Part shown: positions 1 to 32,405 of the stretch, piece after piece | Layout of the letters: each line of letters begins with the position of its first letter | Position numbering within the stretch: the first letter of the stretch is position 1 | Origin: Pelecanus crispus | Taxonomy: Eukaryota; Chordata; Aves; Pelecaniformes; Pelecanidae | Direction of reading: 5' to 3' | DNA length: 64,000 nucleotides | NCBI RefSeq assembly: GCF_030463565.1 | Contig: NC_134646.1 | Location: 15,900,001 to 15,964,000 of the forward strand | Position numbers and translations under genes: made by a program | The notes under the pieces: model-generated | What the model was told of the DNA's origin: nothing | Databases searched by the model: none | The model's input: the letters and a program-made list of their open reading frames with translations, nothing else

Positions 1-21121
<21,121 letters not shown>

Positions 21122-21360
21122 ATGCAGATTTTTTGTAATCACTAAATTTAAAAAGTAGTTCTTTAATTTACGGGTCTTCATAAGATGTACTGTATAATGC
21201 TCAACTATTATGTCATTAAAGGACATCGGGTTCATCTGTTTACTGAACTAGAAACATAGTACTTAATGTAGTTTCACTTTTTTAAATGCAACAGCTGTGC
21301 TGAATTTTTTTTACCATTAACACTTGAAGTAATAAATAGGCTTCATTTATTAATAAGGCT
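21122..21360 (+). terminator. SMARCA5: SMARCA5 3' UTR and poly(A) signals
   Basis: ATTAAA lies at 21215-21220 and canonical AATAAA at 21331-21336, which suggests cleavage shortly after about 21350. Which signal is used cannot be told from the sequence. Confidence 0.6.
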
Positions 21361-23670
21361 TCACGTGACTTTTTTTTCATTCATATTTCCACTGGAACAC
21401 CTACTTATTTAGTCATCCCCCAATGTTTTTTTTTCCTCTTAGGGTGTTGTGAACACTTTTTCTGTTACAATCAACAGACCTGTTTAGCTGTGTTTTCTTG
21501 TTACAAGCAACCACCAGCCAGACCCCATTTCTGGAAAGTCTGTGGCTTTGACCTTACCTTTATTGAACTGCATTTTACTGCACAGGTAGCCTCTGTACTT
21601 CGACATCAGTGAAAGGCCAGGTATTTACCTCAAGAACTAATGATCAACATACATACAGATTAGAAAAAATGATAACATTTTTCTGCTTAACATCTGTGCC
21701 AGAAGAAAGGTAGGTCAGTCAGTCAGGCTGAGGTTTGTACTTAGAAAGGCCTAAGAATGGTAGAATTGTTTTTATCACCAAACAGCAACAAGTCAGAACA
21801 GAAAACATAACAACATGTGAAACAACTCACTCCTCTCAAACAGCTGTGGTAAATGCAGGGACAGTCTTGATTAGTGTGAAAAGAACGGGTGCTGACTTTA
21901 GGTGCGCACGGTTGTACTGTCTGGCAATCCACACTGTTCACCGAGCTGGTCAGACTGTACCATGCATGAGTGTTCCTCCGCTATCCTTCGGTTTTTATGT
22001 ATCTGGCATATAATGACCAAGATCAAATCGTGTGTTTCCCAATGCTGTCATCTAATGTAGCATAATTTTGGAATTTACTAGGGGGAAAAAAAAAAAAAAA
22101 CCAAACAACCAAACAAAAAAAACCCAGAACAAATGCTCAGTTTGCACTGAGTAATCTTTGCTCAGTTGTTGCCCCTTTAAGACCACATATCAAAAGGCAT
22201 CAGTGTTGTGTAAACAGGGAGAAATGCATCCCTAGAAAAATAAGCAAAATGAGACAAGAAAAGGCTGAGACCTCACAGATGTAGATTTCATGTACAGCAG
22301 TACAGTTCTTAGTACCTTAAATGAGTTTCTATTTGCAGACAGCAGCTGAAAACTGGTTGAGTAACCATACTTTGCTCTTCAAAAAGTCAAAAGAACTTGG
22401 TATGTACAGCAGAGTCAAGGGCCAATGTGCAACACTTTACAAGCTGAATTGTTACGGCAGCCTTAGAAGACGACATCGGTCTAACTGCTTCTGCTTAGTG
22501 TACCCTAAACAAAACTGCTGCAATGCTGAAGCCTTCCTTTAAAAGCATCCCTTCTCACAAAAAAAACCCAAACACCATCAAAAACCCAAACGACAACAAG
22601 CCGCGATTGCTTGGTTACAACTAGCCTAAATAAAAATGTTTAGAGGAAGCAGAAGGGAAAGATTTAGTAAATAGCTGAGGAGCTCCATTTGTGCTAACAA
22701 TTCTCAAGTGCCAGTATGCAGAAAGTGAAAGGAACTAAACCTTCATCTTGCAAATGGCATCCTACTAGTTACAGAAAATCCATTTTCTTTCAAGCAGAAG
22801 TAAACGAAGCAAAGTATTTGCTCTAGATGATACAAGTGTGTTCCCCCAGTGCCACCTGGCAAAAGAAGCTACCTTTTAGAAGTATTTGCCTGCATTTTGA
22901 TGCTATAATGTCTGTATCATGCAAAGGAAGGTAGGCAATTATTGTACAAAATGGAAACACGGTCATTAGTAGTGTTCTGAAGTACAAGAATCTGTTTAAG
23001 GATGTTTGAAAGCACTTAATGCCAGCGCCTAAGCACTAACATAACTATTTTTCTAGTGTGTCTTTACAATATCGTTCTAATTCTCATTGAGCACGTGTAA
23101 TGCTCTCCTTACAGATAATTGCAATTACAGCCTTACCTCTGTCAGTCTCCCACCGCTGTCCATACATCTGAGGTCCCCATTAAAATCTGAGACAAAACTG
23201 TTAAGTGTCGCTCATTTAAAGGAACACTGTCATCTACTACTTCACTTCCATTCTAGTACTACTACCTTCTTCCTTCCACAGCAGTAATTATTTTAAAAAA
23301 AAAAAACAAGAACCACCCCCCCGAAACAGTTACATGAAAGCTAGATACTGTGCATGTAATCAAAACCAGCATCATTCTAAGCACCAGCCTTTCATGGTGA
23401 ATATAACGCACATTTACATATATTCAAAACATATAGTCAACACATTAAAGAAAAACTAGGGTTTTTTTTTAAAAAAAAAAAAAAAAAAAGCATCAACTCC
23501 CATCCATGCAGTACTAGTTTGAAGTCTATGAGTCAGTCACTCACACATGAACCGAGTGCACAACCCTGTCGGAAATAGCTGCCCATTACAAATAACTGAA
23601 CCAGAGCCGCCACCTGTCTGTGCAAAGGAGCCAGCCAAGCGCTAGATTTGAGAGTGCTTTTTGGTGAAAT
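21361..23670. other. Convergent intergenic interval / probable former FREM3 3' UTR
   Basis: No credible coding frame. It holds an A-rich tract at about 22087-22130, another at about 23460-23490, and a minus-strand AATAAA (TTTATT on the + strand) at 21559-21564 that could have ended the FREM3 transcript. If so, the FREM3 3' UTR would be about 2.1 kb and end only about 200 bases from the SMARCA5 poly(A) site. Confidence 0.4.
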
Positions 23671-23678
23671 GACATGTT

Positions 23679-24234
23679 AAAAGAGAAGCACCAAGAAATT
23701 GCCTAGACTTCTGAGCTGCCGCCGCTGCTGTGTCATGTGGTCATAGTTCCACCGCTGCTGGCGTGGCTGATGGGCACCTTGCTGTTCCCAGCGGAGGGCC
23801 GTTCCCTCCGCTTCAACAAAAAAGGAGTTATGACCACAGTGCAGAGCAGCAGCAGCACTCCTGCCAAGCTCCAGGAGCGGGCACAATGCTGTTTCCAGAG
23901 TCCCTGCTTGTGATTGCCAGAACTGGCCTGTGATGCGGCACACCAGCTGGGACCACGTCTCGCTGCATGACGACAGCTTTGTCAGAACGGTCAAGTGCAA
24001 TATGCTGAATATTCGTGCCCCTGTTTTTATCTGCTCCAATGTCTTGCATGAAGACCGGGATGTCTGGGTTGGCTCTTCTGCTGCGTTTAAAGGCTGTGGT
24101 GCTAACTCTTCCTTTAGCAGAGGACAACACACGTGGTGGTAGTCAAGACTTCTTTTGCCATTGTGCCTCTGTGCATTTTCCTTCGATCGGACTGCGTAAA
24201 TAGTGTGAATGTACCATTCTCGGCCAGCTGCCAC
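23679..24234 (-). pseudogene. FREM3: FREM3 last exon: membrane-proximal stalk, transmembrane segment and tail, frameshifted
   Basis: The acceptor is cttttaag. The start reads [20 protein letters not shown] and continues to SLDYHHV, where a two-base GT gain near 24127-24133 moves the frame. The family sequence resumes as [20 protein letters not shown] and [12 protein letters not shown] in frame 2. The hydrophobic anchor ([19 protein letters not shown], 23870-23814, followed by KRRER) is in frame 3, ended by TGA at 23735-23733. The unshifted frame instead runs to a TAA at 23679-23677 with no membrane segment. No single frame gives a FREM-like C-terminus. Confidence 0.85.
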
Positions 24235-24646
24235 CTTAAAAGAAAAAACAAACACATAAAAACCCAACAACCCAGAACAATCCCCTCATGCACATCTACT
24301 ATAAACTGGAAAACACCAGGCATCAGATTCATCCAGACAGATGGCCCACATTTGCTGCCAAATGTGTCTAATTAAAGTCAACAGCAGAAATAGGCACTTG
24401 GAGACAGGATTAATCTTTCCTTAATGCAGACTGCTGAAGTAGGTCAGAGAGATAAACTGTGTTTAAGAGAGCCTTTTTCTAGTGCTAATGCAGGAAGGGC
24501 TACTGCATTTACCTAACAAAGCACTGGTCTTAATTTAGGCAAGAACCACCCCACTTCAGGATACCAAAAAAAGACTTCAGGAATTTGAATTAATCTGACT
24601 TAAAGCAGGATGCATCTTTCATTTTGTATCATATACAAACCAATTA

Positions 24647-24661
24647 CCCCCCCCCCCCCCC
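24647..24661. repeat. C(15) homopolymer
   Basis: Fifteen C in the last FREM3 intron. Reading errors in length are likely here. Confidence 0.9.
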
Positions 24662-24982
24662 AGCTGCAAGAAAATAAAGTCTAATTTCTTAGTTTTCTCC
24701 TGTGTAAAAAGGCCCCCACGGTAAGCTAAACCAGTGACTTGTGCTCCCAGTCACAGGCGCACAGGTCTGCAATAACAGCAAGGCCGCAGAAGGGGAGCTC
24801 AGTGTTGCAAAGCAACGCTGCCGTCGCCTCTGTGCTGTTCGGCAGGGGGAACAAAGTAGATGTGTTGCCAAAGTCTGTCGCTGGCTAACATAGTGCCCGT
24901 GATTACCTGCACGCTCTGTTCTCCACCGCAGTCGTCTTTGAGTGTGAAAGAATTTCTGTGATACGCTTATTGGGCAACTTAC

Positions 24983-25129
24983 CTGGAAGAGTGGAGCGGA
25001 TGACAGGCTGAAACCATCAGAACCAGGCTGATTTACTAGAGGAAAAGCATCTGCACGATCAGCTGCTAATGTAGCGTGAAACTCCAGGTTTCCAAAGGCT
25101 CTTGCTTGTGTCTCAGGTTGAGCTTTATC
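24983..25129 (-). pseudogene. FREM3: FREM3 exon: membrane-proximal ectodomain
   Basis: 147 bases, 49 open codons, acceptor cctttag, donor gtaagt. Reads [20 protein letters not shown] and [19 protein letters not shown], close to FREM2. Confidence 0.9.
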
Positions 25130-25217
25130 CTAAAGGAAGTAAGTTTCATATTTCCAGATTCACATGGAAACGAGGGATCTAAAACTTGCCTGTTACTATA
25201 ACTCTTTGTTTACATAC

Positions 25218-25415
25218 CAGCATCTTGAATCTGGTACGTAAGGTACAAGAGGGAGGGCGAGTCAGCCAGGCATCCATCTTCCTGATTGTCTGGGCTGTAT
25301 TTGGGCACGTACCCATCGGCACCAGTGCAAAGGAACACCTTCTCGATGTTGCAGCTGAAGGAGCCACCTAGATTATGAACTGGATCCACCATCACTCGGC
25401 CATAGATTTCAGAAC
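25218..25415 (-). pseudogene. FREM3: FREM3 exon: C-terminal ectodomain; one-base gain
   Basis: Reads [20 protein letters not shown] and [20 protein letters not shown], with LADSPSLLY, then the frame slips near 25232-25247 and RFKML appears in another frame. The length of 198 is one more than the phase-compatible 197. Acceptor ttactag and donor gtatgt are normal. Confidence 0.9.
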
Positions 25416-26468
25416 CTAGTAAAGCAGATTCACACATTTTACATTATACCAGTCAATTTAAAATTATTAAATCAAGTTATTACCAAACCATTGTTCTTAA
25501 AAATTTGCAGGACAGGAATTATCTAGTTTTAAGTGTATTTCCCTTTGCACATGAAGACAGCATGTTTCATCACCGTTACTACTAATTTGTCATGTGCTTT
25601 AGTCTTATTTTCTGTTACAATTTGTACTAACATGTGGTTCTTACAGTGCAGCTCTTTTTTAAGCAAGCTTTTCCCTTCTCTTCACTAGAGGGCAACCCGT
25701 ATTCACGTATAAGAAACTACCAAACCTGATAGCATTATATCAAGCAAAATAAAGTTCTTAACAGGACATTTGGGTTTCAAACTGATAACTCAAATAAGGG
25801 ACCAATTAAAATCAAAATTATTTCTGATCCAATACTGCCATTACCAGGAGTTTCCCTGGAACCTAATAAGAGCTCCAGTCAGTGAGTACAGTGTGTGAAA
25901 GCACCTGCCCTGGGCCAGAACTCAAAAAAAGTCAAGAATGAGTCTGAGCAGCTTGGCTGAAGCCAGCTGCAGTTACTGTGCATCCAGCCTGCAACAGAGA
26001 ACAGCTGCATGACCAAGTCAAGGAGCCTCAGGTGTACCAGTATTCAATTCCTGCACTTCTGACTAGAATAACCTAAGCACTGAAATTACTTAGCCCCCTC
26101 AAAATGGGGGGGCTGCAAAAAGAACTGCAAAAAGTTCTAGTGTGGGCAGCTTCAAAGCAAAACAACCAGACTGAGGGGAATCTGTGATTATGCAGTGACT
26201 GAGCAAGAGTTTTCACAACTGCGGTTTCAGATATATGCACCTAAATTCTGCACCTTTCTTTGGAATGCTTTTCCTCTCAGAGCCCATGAACAGAACCAAA
26301 GCCTGTTTCAATTACACTAAATTACACCGTATTTTAGTGCTTCTGTATTTTACTTTTCTGCAGTGGAAGTACACAGACCATGTAGGGATTATAAAACTAG
26401 TAAAATACATATTCAGCTCTTGTTAAAAGTGGTTCTGATTTATGCTGAACGTGCAATTGACGTTTTAC

Positions 26469-26595
26469 CTTTAGGAAAGGCTACATCAGCTCCTTCTCCA
26501 AATCCCATTGACCCATCAGGTATCCAAAGCTCCTTTTTGGACAGCAGAAATATTTGAGTATTTAGACTGAACTCTGCTGCCACTGGGTCACTGAC
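26469..26595 (-). pseudogene. FREM3: FREM3 exon: C-terminal ectodomain; acceptor changed
   Basis: Reads [20 protein letters not shown] and [20 protein letters not shown], open to the donor gtaaaa. The phase of the exon before it requires the start at 26595, but the two bases upstream are GG instead of AG (26597-26596). An AG five bases inside would shift the frame. Confidence 0.85.
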
Positions 26596-28662
26596 CCGTG
26601 GGGAAAAGTGAAACTAAATGATCCAAACAATGCCTTGGTTGTAGCTTTACAATGATCTTTGTATGCCATTGCCATAGTAGTGATGTGCTGATCAAACCTT
26701 TCAGTAGTACGCAGCATTTGTAAGAATCCCTCCTACATGTATACATAAACCTCCTGTTGCGCTTCTCATCATGACCCATTAAAATACACAACTGTAGTGC
26801 TTTATTTCAATGTTGCCGAGTAAACCAGCAAAAGATATCTGTTTCCTCAGATACAGGGCAGCAATGTATCTTTTCAGTGACACTTGCAAAAGTTACTGCG
26901 AGAACAGGGCTCAATAAAACTGGGGGACCCAATAAAACTAGATCAGGACCAGAACCTATCTCAACACCAACTCATTTCCCCTACTCTAAACAACAATCTG
27001 CATATCCAGACCAACGAGCACAGGATGGGAAACCTCATCTGCCCCTACTCACGCCCGGCTGCACTGTGCACGTTCCACTTCCGACCTAGAAGCCGCCTGC
27101 AATTTGCCTGGAAAAGTAACCTGGCTAATGGCCCACGCCTGGAGCCATCACAGGAGTTGTCCTGCAAGTGGGTTCATCCCCCTGGTACAACAGTAGATCC
27201 CTCCCAGTCACCACCCTTCTGCCTTCCCCACCACAAACACCTCGTGGCTGCAGGAGCCCGACGGAGCCCAGCACATTTGGATGGAGGAAGCTGGCACCGG
27301 GCCACAGGTCTGTGCCTGCCCTGTGACTCCGGCACTCCGGAGTGCTGCAAGACCTACCAGATGTGTAATGGCAGGGAGATGAGATGTAGAGTGGAACAGA
27401 AGGCAAATGGCTCTCCAATACAGAAATAAGGCAAAGAACTAAACTCTCACACCACTACTTAATTTTGTCGACCACAATAAACCCAGCATCTAGGGTAATA
27501 GTCATAAGGGTGTGATTATATACACAGAAGTGAAAAATTAACTTAATATGCAAATGCCACCACAACTCCAGTTATTTCCTTCCTCGTTAAATTATTTTCC
27601 TCTTCCTGTGTAGCATTCATGTCCTGCATTACAAGGCAGAGGCAGCAGAAAGACTATTGCTGAAGCGGTATCTTTAAATTAAATTCAACACCAATTTGAC
27701 CAAACAAGACTGAGACATTCAGTTAGTTTGCATGTAATACAGTTGTCTCCACACTTGCCACACATGCCATGCAACTGGATAATGAAGCAGAAGGCTGAAG
27801 AGCAGCTCTAATGGTCAAAAGACCTGAGCGGCTCTGACTGACATGGACAAGGCCTCTGAGGTATCCAGTACTTTGGGGAAAAAACCAAAAATCAGGTCAT
27901 TCTTTATGTATTGACTGAAGGATGCAATGCTATCCAAAGAGGTTTTAAAAAGTTTGGTATGTTCACTGGAAGCTAAGTCTCAGATTCAGATTCAGAGCCC
28001 TCGGTCTGCAAGTGCTACTGAAGTCATTCCTCAAGCTAACTGCAACAGAAAATCTGGTCTTTGTAACAGTCTACAATAGTAAGTTACTGCTACTTGGTGC
28101 ACTGCCTTTTTTTCTTTTTTTTTTTTTTTTTTTTTTTGCTTTAATATATATAGGAAAATTGTCACAAAGCCACACGAACTCTGAATGAAGTGTTTCCCAC
28201 TGCTTGAGAAAAAGACCCTCTTAATACAATTCTATTACACTGAATCTCAGTTTTAAAAATCAACCTCAGAACTACAAAGTATTTTTGAAAACAATCTCAC
28301 TTAGAACTCAAATTCCTTCCCCCTTCAGCCCCCACCTTCCTAAAAAAAGCAGCAAAGTACTTGGGAATAGGCTGGACTATGAAGTACATAAATGGAAAAA
28401 TAAGATTCTAATTACTGGAAAAAAAATTTAGTTTGATTTTATCTCACCTGAGAAGATGAGATCTAGAACAATCTACAAGCACTGTAAAACTACTTCTGAA
28501 GCAATCTGAAATACTCCACGATTCTCTCTTGACAACTGGTATTGGATGTCCTATGCGAGAACATCTCTTTCAGTGGTTACAGAACACCCACACCTTTCAG
28601 TCTAAACTTGCTTTTGGCTTCATGAAAATATGTGTAAGTCCAAGTAAAACGGTGTGGTGTAC

Positions 28663-28802
28663 CTGTTGGAACCTGATGTCCATATCAAACGCAATTGGGT
28701 CCCATGGGTTGCAGACTGTCGACAGCAAGGGCATATTGCTAACCAGGCACAGCAGTACAAGGGATGAATTTCACAGCATTAAGTACCTGAGTAATCTCGC
28801 AC
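28663..28802 (-). pseudogene. FREM3: FREM3 exon: degraded, stops and several indels
   Basis: The acceptor tttcacag survives. Reads VRDYSGT then TAA at 28781-28779. Other frames hold VKFIPCTA and then CNPWDPIAFDMDIRFQQ, matching FREM2 VKLVPCTA and CNPREPVTFDLDIRFQQ. At least two indels and more stops separate them. The length of 140 compares with about 135 expected. The donor is a weak gtacac. Confidence 0.85.
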
Positions 28803-30044
28803 CTGTGAAAAGATTAGAGAAACGAGCACTTCTCCACAGTCTCTGAACAATCACTTTTTTAATTCACGTTGCCCCTGAGGTGACGCTGAATTCCCAGCAG
28901 GACCATAAATACTTTCACAAAATTGGATATTGCTATTTACGATCATGGTGCTTTACCTCATGCAGGAAGCGTGTGCGCCAGCACCGTCAGGCACTTCAGC
29001 AGCACAGGCAAGGCGCTGACACACGCTCTCTCTCCTCTACTTCTCTGTAAAATGAGGACTAATATAGAATACCTACTATCAGGCCTTTGAAGGACTGACC
29101 TTGCCACAGTGGTGGTGGGAATCAAACGTGTCAATGTCCAAATCTAACATACTAAATTTCTCTGAGGATTATTTTGGCCAGATTTTTAGTGAATGCAAAT
29201 TGCTCCTATACAGCCAGCTCAGCAAGAGCTGAGTAACTGGGCTGTGTCCCTCTCACAGAAGCAAGTCACTTTTAAGCAAGCCTCTTCTGCCCTATTAGAG
29301 GCACACGCTTTGGGGCCACAGTAGTTCCTACTGACTCCTGCGCTCAGCAGGAGCTAAGAAGGTTTTGCCACATGTGGGGAAAAATCCAGCTTCTCATAAC
29401 AGACATTAAACCTTGTCACATTGATTGTTTTGAAATGGATCTCCAAACACACCAACTTCAGTAGAAAAGCACTCATTTACACCTGCTAATGGTTCAATCC
29501 ATTAAGGCAGATTTTTTTTCTCCCTTTTGCTGACATAAGACCAGACTCACCTGAAACATATCCACGTATGCTGATATAACAGAGTGCAGGCAGGAGGAAG
29601 AAGAGGTCTGGGACTTTTTGTCATGCAGACACCAAGGCTGCTCACTCCAGTAAGGTCCCTTTTGCATGCACTTCCCCTGCACAGGGCTGCGTAAGTGCTC
29701 CCGTTGCCCTGTAACTGTGTTCCGCTTCAGCACTGGTGTCTCTCTCTCCATAAGAACGTCTGCTCTAGAGTTGGTCTGTGCACTAATTTGTCTCATTTTT
29801 TTATAGATTAAAAGCAGCATGCGGTTGAGGGAAAATTCAAAACATCTAGTTTAGTAACACATGGCATTGAAAACCAAACATAATTGTCCTTTGGGTGGGT
29901 GTTTTGACTGAGGGAGTCAGCATGCTGTTACAACTTTTGAGATTCTCAAGGCTAAAAAGCATCAAGTTACTGACCATGCATCTCCCATCATCAGAAGGCT
30001 GAACAGGATGGAGTTTAGAAATGACAGCATCTGAAACAGCTCAC

Positions 30045-30237
30045 CTTGGAGCTCTGATTCAGGAGGGCTGCCTATCCCATCTTTCCACAGGACAGCCGTG
30101 CTGTACACAAAGGTGAGTCTCAGTTCAGGCTGCAAATCAAAATGTTGCCAGCCACCAGTGGCAGCAGGGGAGTGGAAGGCATAGGGGACATAGAGAGGCA
30201 CCCACAGAGTTACATACGACTGCACCAGATTTAAGAC
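30045..30237 (-). pseudogene. FREM3: FREM3 exon: C-terminal ectodomain
   Basis: 193 bases, open, acceptor tttttcag, donor gtgagc. Reads [20 protein letters not shown] and [20 protein letters not shown], ending SPPESELQ. The next FREM exon (about 235 bases by comparison with FREM2, with an HFKTEA-type core) was not found between here and 28802. Confidence 0.9.
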
Positions 30238-31673
30238 CTGAAAAACATTGAGGTACCAGGTTACTGCATGCAACCTGAAAAGAAAATTACTTACACTGTC
30301 AACCTGGCAGTCTCATGAACTGCACTCTTTAAACCTAAGCAAAAAAACCTGCACAGAAACATTTAACATCTGTTACTGACATCACTATTATTTCAGGTCC
30401 TGCAAATCACCTCACTTGATAGTGTCCTCAAATCTTTGCCAGTTTAACATAACAGGGTTCATACCTCTCCAAATAAGGACCATCTAAGATTTTGTTTTAC
30501 CTTGGAATTAAAAAAAAAAAAAAGCCTTCAAAACAAACTCCACAGAAATTGAAGGTGGCCTAAATTAAAATTGCAGATGAGAACCACCAGATTCCTTAGG
30601 CATTCAGAAATTAAACAGAAATTTAGAAATGAGTCTTGTAAGTAACACCTACCTTACAATAGATTGAACTCTATGGATTATGGCACCCCAGAACACTGCA
30701 ATTTAAAACTGTGGTCTGAGTCAAGAAGGTCTCTCTCCATCAAGCAACTAACAACCAACCAGAACGGGCAGCCAAGCAGATAATTAGTAAATAAATCTTT
30801 GGCCACTAAGCATCAATTGAGAAGGTTAACAGTTGAGCACCTAGGGAATGGGAAAGCATCAAGCTGCTGAGACAAGGCTGATTCAAGCTGAAGTCTGACC
30901 AGAGGCTCTACAGCCCCCTGCAATTTCCTCCAATGTAAGTGCAGTTGCTGTAGGGCGCTTGTGCGTTGCATTATTTTCCAAGTAAACGCAATGTGCCGTC
31001 AGAGACTGTGCAGGGGAGCCCCCATACCTGCTCTGTGATCAATGTTGATCTAATTCATATCAAAGTCCTGGAATGATGGCCTGTTTTACTCAGGAAAATC
31101 ACGTGTGTTTGTTCCTTGTCATCCAAGCTTCTGTTTATAAAATCTCACCCTACTTGACAGCTCTGCCTAAAGACCAAATACTGTAAACCTAAATTAGAGC
31201 TTCTAATTAAAAAAGTGGTTTGTTTGGTTTTTTTTTTGTAAAAAAGCATTTTTTACATAGCCTTAAAACACACTTTCAGCATCAGTAACGTACTTTACAC
31301 ATACAGCTTACTTCTATAAGACAATAAAATTGTAGCCTCTTCTTTGAATATGCTGCTACACAGGCTTTGGGTGATAACACAAGCACGTATAGAGTTTGGA
31401 AAAGCTCTTTGAGTCAAAAAAGCAGAATTTCTAAAATCCAGACTAGGAGCAACAGCAATGCAGTAAGCTGTGCTCAATTACCAGGAAGATGAATCATATC
31501 TGTGCACAGAAATACAGTGGAAAGGAACAAATCTGTACTTCTAAAACATTTGTGCTAAGGGAACACATACCAAACTGCCTGCATCGTGATTAAATCCTTT
31601 CTTATGCAATCCTTAGTAACACTTTCTGTTGGACTTGTGCTTCCTCAAAGGAAGGCGCTTCAGTGCCACATAC

Positions 31674-32004
31674 CTGCCCATCTGTGCCAATGGAGCCACT
31701 GCAGTCCGTCAGCAACTCAGACATGTCGTAGTAACTGTTGAATTCCCAAAGGCAAGCCTCAAGGTTGAGGTTCTGGTAGAAACACAAGGTTTTGGCAGAC
31801 CGCAGAACACTGCTGTACTGGTAAGGTGACATTTCTCCAATCACTTTGGGGTTCTTAGTTTCCTCTGTAATAAACCTATGTTTGGTCTGGATCTCATATA
31901 ATCTAGTAGGTTGGAGCACTTGTGGTGTCCTACACGAGTGCCATCTGGGCTAAGTGTTAGCTCAAAGTTGGATAAGGGGTGCGTGCAGATAACCGGCAGC
32001 ATTC
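31674..32004 (-). pseudogene. FREM3: FREM3 exon: C-terminal ectodomain; one-base deletion
   Basis: Begins [20 protein letters not shown] and reads CSNLLDY, then shifts near 31895-31899 and would stop at TGA 31843-31841. The true frame resumes as [20 protein letters not shown] and [20 protein letters not shown]. The length of 331 is one short of the phase-compatible 332. Splice sites are intact (acceptor gttttag, donor gtatgt). Confidence 0.9.
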
Positions 32005-32273
32005 CTAAAACATAAATGTCACATGACCCTTTAACATCCTGAATGGAAAATGGAGAATTCATTAACTGCTTGTGAACATATTTTTAGAGCTTGGGCCTAG
32101 AAACACAGGAGCTAAGGATGCCCGGTGTTTCACCAATACATTAACCTTGCAATTGGCAAGTTGTTCATTAAACATGGATTATTCATGGTTCTGCCACAAT
32201 ACAGCAAACAACTGTGGGAGAAGAAAAGTCCAAAGCAGTGTGGGTTAATTAACTCTCACCACTTGATGCTTAC

Positions 32274-32405
32274 CATCCATATGGGGCATTGTCACTGTTA
32301 GTCGGATCAGATTGTGATGGTCAGGATCATCTGGATCCATGTAGTGAATTTTAGCTGAGAAAGGTTCTGCTCCTACTGTTCCTGGGATGCGAGGTTGGCA
32401 AAGAC
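32274..32405 (-). pseudogene. FREM3: FREM3 exon: C-terminal ectodomain
   Basis: 132 bases, open, acceptor ttgctcag, donor gtaagc. Reads [20 protein letters not shown] and [13 protein letters not shown]. In frame with both neighbours. Confidence 0.9.

Noticed and set aside
23677..24270. A 197-residue minus-strand frame as a complete novel protein
   Set aside because: Its start is the FREM3 last exon plus intron, and most of the rest is the wrong frame of the FREM stalk and anchor.
26884..27429. A 181-residue + strand frame in a FREM3 intron
   Set aside because: Pro/Ser/Cys-rich composition with no recognisable domain, no splice or promoter support, and an overlapping frame on the other strand of similar quality. 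It looks like a GC-richer intronic stretch.
29100..29180. LDLDID-like minus-strand string as a FREM piece (compare FDLDIRFQQ)
   Set aside because: The true counterpart was found at 28663-28802; this one has no flanking similarity.
29380..29440. HFKT on the minus strand as the missing FREM3 exon (HFKTEA core)
   Set aside because: Only four residues match and nothing around them does.
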